This document shows, piece after piece, positions 7,042-10,464 of a DNA stretch of 10,464 bases. Under the pieces are notes generated by a model, which ran no database searches, was not told the origin of the DNA, and saw nothing but the letters and a program-made list of their open reading frames with translations. This DNA comes from Opitutia bacterium (lineage in GTDB: Bacteria > Verrucomicrobiota > Verrucomicrobiia > Opitutales > Opitutaceae): the NCBI GenBank assembly GCA_003157575.1, contig PMKA01000511.1, positions 3,433-13,896 of the forward strand. Reading direction: 5' to 3'. The stretch's first letter is position 1. Every line of letters begins with the position of its first letter. The translations under genes were made by a program, and so were the position numbers.

Positions 7042-9171
7042 TCAGTTAGGGCCCCATGCGCCCGGTTCGCTGAGCATAGTCCGGCCTGTAGCGATTGCGT
7101 CCAGGTCGATTCCCCTTTCCGCAAGGGCAGTTTTGAAAGCGGGATCCGCGTCTTCACAAAACGCGCGAAAGAGGATGCGTTCGGTTACGAAGCCATCCGA
7201 GGCGGCCAGACGTCGCGCGCGGGCAATCGTCGGCGTCACGATTCGCGCGCATGTCTCGTCATCGAGATCGGATGCAGACGCGGTTCCACCCTCGACTGAG
7301 GCGACCAGTAGGTCATACAGCTTTCGGGCGGGCAGGCCTCGTTTTTCCAGGAGCCGGCAGGCGCACGACTCATCCTCCGCGAGCAAGGCGGCCAACATGA
7401 GCCGGTTCGGAATCGACCGGATGCCGCGTTCACGCGCGAGGCGATGTGCCGTCCGCACGACTTCCCGGGCGCGCAGCGTCAAGCGGTCAAGCCGGTCGGG
7501 CTTGTCCGGCTCAATGGACATCAGTTCGGACAGGTCGGCTTCGGTCAGTTCGAGTTCTTCGGTGGTAGCACGCACTCTGAGAAACTGCTGGAATCTCGGA
7601 TCCGCAATCCGGCAGAATGCGCGAAATAGCTCGCATTCGGAAACGTTTTCCGGGTCGTGGGCCTCCCGTCGTGCCTGCGCCAACACGGGCGACACAATCC
7701 GCGCACACACCTCGGGTGAGAGGATTACGTTCGGCGGTGCGTCGTCTCCAGCTTCTTTCGATTCGCCGCTTATTGTGACCAACAGGCTCTGCAGGAGGCT
7801 GGTGTCGACGCCGGCCTGCTGGCAGACTTTTGCGGCAAAACCATCAATGCGTTCGACAAACGCAGCAAGAAAGAGACGGTGCGTGATGCCCGCGCATCGG
7901 CATTGTTGGGAAAGGCGATGCGCCCGTTCCACGATCTCCCGTGCCCGGGGTGAGAGAAACCCGATCGGCACCGCGCCGTTTTTGTCGACGGCCTGTGAAT
8001 GACCTAGGACGCTGAGAGCGGCTCGGATGTCGGCTGGCGCAGGAAGGCCGATCACGGTTGCCGTCCACTCGGGGGAATCGATGATCGCTTCGATCACGGC
8101 TTGCTCGGTCACTGGGGAGTTTGGTGTGTTCGAGGTTCGTTCAAGGAGTTCGGCAAGCGGCGGAGTGAAGTCGTCTCTTTTGTGAAGGATCCATCGCGCC
8201 AGCATGGCCTGTAATTGGGAGGCATCGGGAACGTTGCCGTCATTTAGCACCTTCGAAACGGACGGCGGGGATGGCTCCGTGGGCGGTGCGGTTTCCAGGG
8301 TGTCGAGGAGTTGGTTGTAGAGCGCATCGGGATCGAGGCCAACGCGCTGCATGAGCAAGCGCGTGAGGCCGCCCGCCCGGAGCAGCCCAGTGATGAAATC
8401 GGTGATCGACGCCCTCGCTCTATGTTGTTCGTTGCGACGCCGCGCTGCGCGCAACAAGACGCCATCGATGGCAAAGGCAAACGCCGACAGCCGGATCGCT
8501 CCATCTGTGTCGAAAACACGGAAGTCGAGTGGAGTGGGAGTTCGCTCCGCGAGCGGCGGCATCGATGCGGGCTTCGGCTGGACGAACGCAGCGGGTGGCT
8601 GCGTCGACGCGGGACGCCTGACCGTGGATCTCGCTCGACCCGGCGCCGCGCCCTGTGCCGCTGGGGAAGCTGTGGCCGCAGGCGGAGGACTGTTGGCCAT
8701 GAGAATCGTTCCACGCGCGGGCGGGGGGGGTGCCGCCGGCGCCGCTTCCGGGGCAGACTTGAGCTGATCCTTCTGCAACAGAAGCCGCATTGCGGTCGCC
8801 ATCTGATTGAGGTGCGCGTCTATCGGCGGCGGGAATCCATCCAACCATTGTGTGCTGGTGAGAAAATACCTCAGATCGTCGGCAGGTATGAAGTCCTCGG
8901 TTCGGAGGACCAAGATCGTCTTTCGATTCGAGAAGGCGAGGTTCACCTCTGTCGTCACATGGCGGGAGGAGTTGGCGGAAGGTGACAAGACCAGCACGAA
9001 GGCTTTTGTCTCTTCAATCGCCTGGGTGATCGACGCAGGCCAGGATGCGCCTACAGGCACGTCGCGTGGGGCAATCCAGCAGCGAAGACCATTTCGTTCA
9101 AAGACCTGGCACACACGCTCGGCGATTTCCTTGTTCTGGGTGGAATGACTAATGAAGATCTCCGCTTCCAT
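7042..9171 (-). CDS. TIR-domain protein with three Clp-N-like repeat pairs
   Basis: A 709-residue protein. Residues 1-135 are a bacterial TIR domain: strand A EIFISHS (4-10), BB-loop region CWIAPRDVPVGASW (31-44), and the likely catalytic Glu75 in SSRHVTTEVNLAF. Known bacterial TIRs with this Glu often cleave NAD+; others act through oligomerisation. Residues ~138-213 are a Pro/Ala-rich disordered linker. The rest is helical repeats in three A-B pairs: ~216-293 and ~315-390 (degenerate), 405-465 and 484-540, 562-625 and 636-695. A-repeats match each other (LSPRAREIVERAHRLSQQ versus LTLRAREVVRTAHRLARE), as do B-repeats (EVCARIVSP versus ETCARIVTP; LFRAFCRIADP versus LFRAFCEDADP). Each A-B pair resembles one Clp N-terminal domain. 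It is the first gene of the operon. The ATG at 9171 gives a canonical TIR N-terminus but has only a weak SD. The cytosolic effector role is inferred. Confidence 0.93.
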   Translation of the reverse strand: MEAEIFISHSTQNKEIAERVCQVFERNGLRCWIAPRDVPVGASWPASITQAIEETKAFVLVLSPSANSSRHVTTEVNLAFSNRKTILVLRTEDFIPADDLRYFLTSTQWLDGFPPPIDAHLNQMATAMRLLLQKDQLKSAPEAAPAAPPPPARGTILMANSPPPAATASPAAQGAAPGRARSTVRRPASTQPPAAFVQPKPASMPPLAERTPTPLDFRVFDTDGAIRLSAFAFAIDGVLLRAARRRNEQHRARASITDFITGLLRAGGLTRLLMQRVGLDPDALYNQLLDTLETAPPTEPSPPSVSKVLNDGNVPDASQLQAMLARWILHKRDDFTPPLAELLERTSNTPNSPVTEQAVIEAIIDSPEWTATVIGLPAPADIRAALSVLGHSQAVDKNGAVPIGFLSPRAREIVERAHRLSQQCRCAGITHRLFLAAFVERIDGFAAKVCQQAGVDTSLLQSLLVTISGESKEAGDDAPPNVILSPEVCARIVSPVLAQARREAHDPENVSECELFRAFCRIADPRFQQFLRVRATTEELELTEADLSELMSIEPDKPDRLDRLTLRAREVVRTAHRLARERGIRSIPNRLMLAALLAEDESCACRLLEKRGLPARKLYDLLVASVEGGTASASDLDDETCARIVTPTIARARRLAASDGFVTERILFRAFCEDADPAFKTALAERGIDLDAIATGRTMLSEPGAWGPN
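8723..8730 (-). repeat. C8 homopolymer in the TIR to Clp-repeat linker
   Basis: Eight consecutive C on the coding strand (G on the plus strand) encode part of the PPPP run at residues ~148-151, directly after the TIR domain. A slip by one base in either direction enters frames that stop at 8420 or 8244, so the product would keep the TIR domain and lose the Clp-N-like repeats. Whether it slips is unknown. Confidence 0.6.
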
Positions 9172-9639
9172 AGGGTGCAGCTTTCAGCCTCAATGTCGTG
9201 GCCCACCGACAACGACTTGGTCGGGACGGGCGGAGGGGCGCGACAGGATCGGGATGGGGTAAACCAACACGGGGCAAGACTTTATTTAAAAGGCTATATA
9301 CGAATTCAGAAGAATGGAAGCCCAAGCATCGAGATTCCGGTGCAGGCGACAAGTCTGTCTGGAGTCAGGGATGCTGATCCATCGCATACGAGGTCAGACT
9401 GGCTGCCAACAGCGTGCCGAGTCCGATCAGGACGAGGTGGGAGCCGAAAAGCCGAAAGGGGCACCTAAAGTGAGCTAGGAACTCGCAAGTGGCAGAAAGC
9501 ATTGGAGGGGTAATCTGCGATATTCCAATGCGCATTTCGCTTCTGCAAGCTGCGCATGAACCAGGGAGCCTGACTTGATTCAGTATGGCTTGGGTCAAAC
9601 GCCGACGGCATCATTGCGGCAGTCCTTATTCAGACATCG
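9172..9639. other. Region between the ftsA remnant and the TIR gene, no convincing gene
   Basis: No well-supported gene. On the minus strand a TTG-initiated frame (9365-9598, 77 codons) ends in a hydrophobic stretch (SHLVLIGLGTLLAASLTSYA) with high GC at third positions in its last ~35 codons, so the C-terminal end of a small or decayed membrane-protein gene is possible. Its first half looks non-coding and there is no SD. The sequence is locally AT-rich near 9281-9310, unlike its surroundings. The 5' leader and promoter of the operon should lie here. Confidence 0.5.
9295..9325 (-). promoter_or_regulatory. Candidate sigma-70-like promoter of the operon
   Basis: On the minus strand TTGGGC (9325-9320) and TATATA (9300-9295) are separated by 19 bp, which is longer than the ideal 17. 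A second AT-rich motif, TTTAAATAAA, follows at about 9290-9281. The element stands out as an AT-rich island about 125 bp upstream of the TIR start. It is suggestive only. Confidence 0.3.
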
Positions 9640-9971
9640 CACCCGACTGATGGCGCGCGGCCCGACCTTTCTGTCGGGAGATCTCACGGTGATCGCTCCT
9701 TCGTGGAAGATCCCCTCGATGTGGCCGCCGGTTTGCGCCAGTAACACGTAGTCCATGCGTCGCCCGCGCTTTCTTCCGCCATCGCGATTGCGCGGTGCGT
9801 GCAATCGCACGCGGCCCTGTAATCGACAATCTCTCCTTTGACGACACCGTGTGACGGGCATACCCCATAACCGAGGATGGAAAGCTTTCGGCCATCAAGC
9901 GACCCTACGAGAACTTTGACGGTGGCAGTGCCGATTTCCACCGCGCCGATGATCGGGGGTTTTGTGGTCAT
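9640..9971 (-). pseudogene. ftsA: ftsA-like remnant, frameshifted and truncated
   Basis: The start (MTTKPPIIGAVEIGTATVKV, then LVGS.DGRKLSILGYG, SHGVVKGEIVD and AIAMAEESAG) matches the N-terminal ATPase subdomain of FtsA, the actin-like protein that tethers FtsZ to the membrane. At ~9757 the frame breaks: the expected continuation MDYVLLAQTGGHIEGIFHEG, then AITVRSPDRKVGPRAISRV, is found in the neighbouring minus-strand frame (from 9756 to about 9640), with GAC GC directly joined to ATG GAC. FtsA homology then stops, after ~110 of the usual ~400 residues; the frame runs on for ~14 unrelated codons to a TGA at 9595. No FtsZ or FtsQ neighbour is seen. It is therefore a dead partial copy, and a functional ftsA presumably exists elsewhere. 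The symbol describes ancestry, not function. A sequencing error could explain the frameshift but not the truncation. Confidence 0.8.
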
Positions 9972-10309
9972 TCGATGGAGCTTTGTTCAAAAAGCCGTGG
10001 AGGATGACATTCCGTCGTTCGGGGACAATGGTATGCTGGGTCAGGTGGGCTGATCGGCCACGGACTTGATTCCGGTTCTGCGCGGTTGTTCTTTCAGATT
10101 ATGACCGATGGTGATGGTGTCGGGGTTTGGTGCCCCGACACTGTGGCAACGCTTCGGCGGGTCCAGAGTTGGACCAGTCAGGCCGACTGACTGCCAAGGA
10201 CATTGCTTTGTCGCCTGGAACTTACTCCCAACGGACACCATTCACACGCCTCCTGCTGCCGCGGGAGATCGCGCAAGCGGCGCTCGTGGCTCTTCCTGAG
10301 CGTTGACCC
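9972..10309. other. Gene-free region upstream of the ftsA remnant
   Basis: No frame here has protein-like content or an SD: the short open frames (minus 10041-10241, plus 10108-10299) look like chance. It contains the hairpin cluster at 10117-10193. I see no transposase, tRNA or target-site duplication. Confidence 0.5.
10117..10193. repeat. Cluster of four consecutive hairpins, candidate structured RNA or DNA element
   Basis: Four perfect inverted repeats follow one another: GTGTCGGGG (10117-10125) with CCCCGACAC (10133-10141), 9 bp, 7-nt loop; CGC(TTCG)GCG at 10150-10159, a UUCG tetraloop if read on the plus strand; GGTCCA (10160-10165) with TGGACC (10170-10175), loop GAGT; CAGTCAG (10175-10181) with CTGACTG (10187-10193), loop GCCGA. 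No T-run follows on either strand, so it is not a classical terminator. The UUCG loop favours the plus strand as transcribed. It could be a small RNA, a REP-like or recombination element, or chance in GC-rich DNA. Confidence 0.5.
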
Positions 10310-10464
10310 TCAGATGATCGCGCCTCCCACCGTGATCTGGCCTTTCTCGGTCGTGGCGCGTGTGACGCGCACTTTGATCGCTTGGAATAGACTTGGCACG
10401 ATCCACGTTTTTGAATCGTGGCGTCCAGGTGCAGATCTGTGGACACTGTTCACTCTGCGAGCAG
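10310..10464 (-). CDS. Possible C-terminal end of an unidentified gene at the right edge
   Basis: A minus-strand frame is open from the right edge to a TGA at 10310-10312 (about 51 codons). Its last ~35 codons look protein-like (TWIVPSLFQAIKVRV, then TRATTEKGQITVGGAII) and have G or C in most third positions; the first ~15 (ARRVNSVHRSAPGRH) are less convincing. I do not recognise it. The codon-aligned plus-strand frame starting at 10313 is also open to the edge, so strand assignment is uncertain. If real, it ends ~340 bp before the ftsA remnant. Confidence 0.3.
   Translation of the reverse strand, partial: ARRVNSVHRSAPGRHDSKTWIVPSLFQAIKVRVTRATTEKGQITVGGAII

Noticed and set aside
7028..8002. 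324-codon plus-strand open frame opposite the TIR gene
   Set aside because: Arg/Ser/Ala-rich antisense composition, the mirror of the Clp-repeat coding region.
9190..9235. CCGAC/GTCGG inverted repeat near the TIR start, considered as a terminator or operator
   Set aside because: Only 5 bp of stem with a long loop and no T-run; expected by chance at this base composition.
9145..9468. 107-codon plus-strand open frame upstream of the operon
   Set aside because: Overlaps the TIR start and the probable promoter; no SD or recognisable family.

Overview
The window is GC-rich and carries one compact operon on the minus strand, flanked on its upstream (right) side by about 1.3 kb of apparently decayed sequence. 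The broken ftsA piece, the long cytosolic Ser/Thr kinase and the large TPR and Clp-repeat proteins suggest a complex environmental bacterium. A member of the Verrucomicrobia or a related PVC lineage is my best guess, but this rests mainly on the feel of the FtsA fragment and is not firm.

Layout in the direction of transcription (right to left): (1) 10310-10464, an unidentified open frame entering from the right edge. (2) 9972-10309, no gene, but a cluster of four consecutive hairpins at 10117-10193. (3) 9640-9971, the first ~110 codons of an ftsA-like gene, frameshifted near 9757 and truncated. (4) 9172-9639, no convincing gene, with an AT-rich promoter-like element near 9295-9325. (5) 7042-9171, a 709-residue protein with an N-terminal TIR domain, a Pro/Ala linker and about six Clp-N-like half-repeats arranged as three A-B pairs. 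(6) 3546-6956, a 1136-residue helical/TPR-type protein. (7) 1529-3523, a 664-residue ClpA/ClpB-type ATPase with its own Clp-N-like repeats and one AAA+ module. (8) 183-1532, a cytosolic Ser/Thr kinase with a C-terminal TPR region. (9) 1-177, the start of a fifth gene running off the left edge.

Genes 5 to 9 are co-directional. The gaps are 85 bp, 22 bp, a TTGA start/stop overlap, and 5 bp, with Shine-Dalgarno sequences at most starts, so they are very probably one transcript. The combination reads as a signalling or biological-conflict (possibly anti-phage) module. A likely NAD-cleaving or oligomerising TIR effector carries the same class of repeat as a Clp unfoldase/disaggregase encoded two genes downstream, next to a large TPR scaffold or sensor and a kinase. 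The domain calls come from the sequence; the joint role is inference. I know of no named system with exactly this four-gene composition, and the missing left part of the operon may hold a further essential component.
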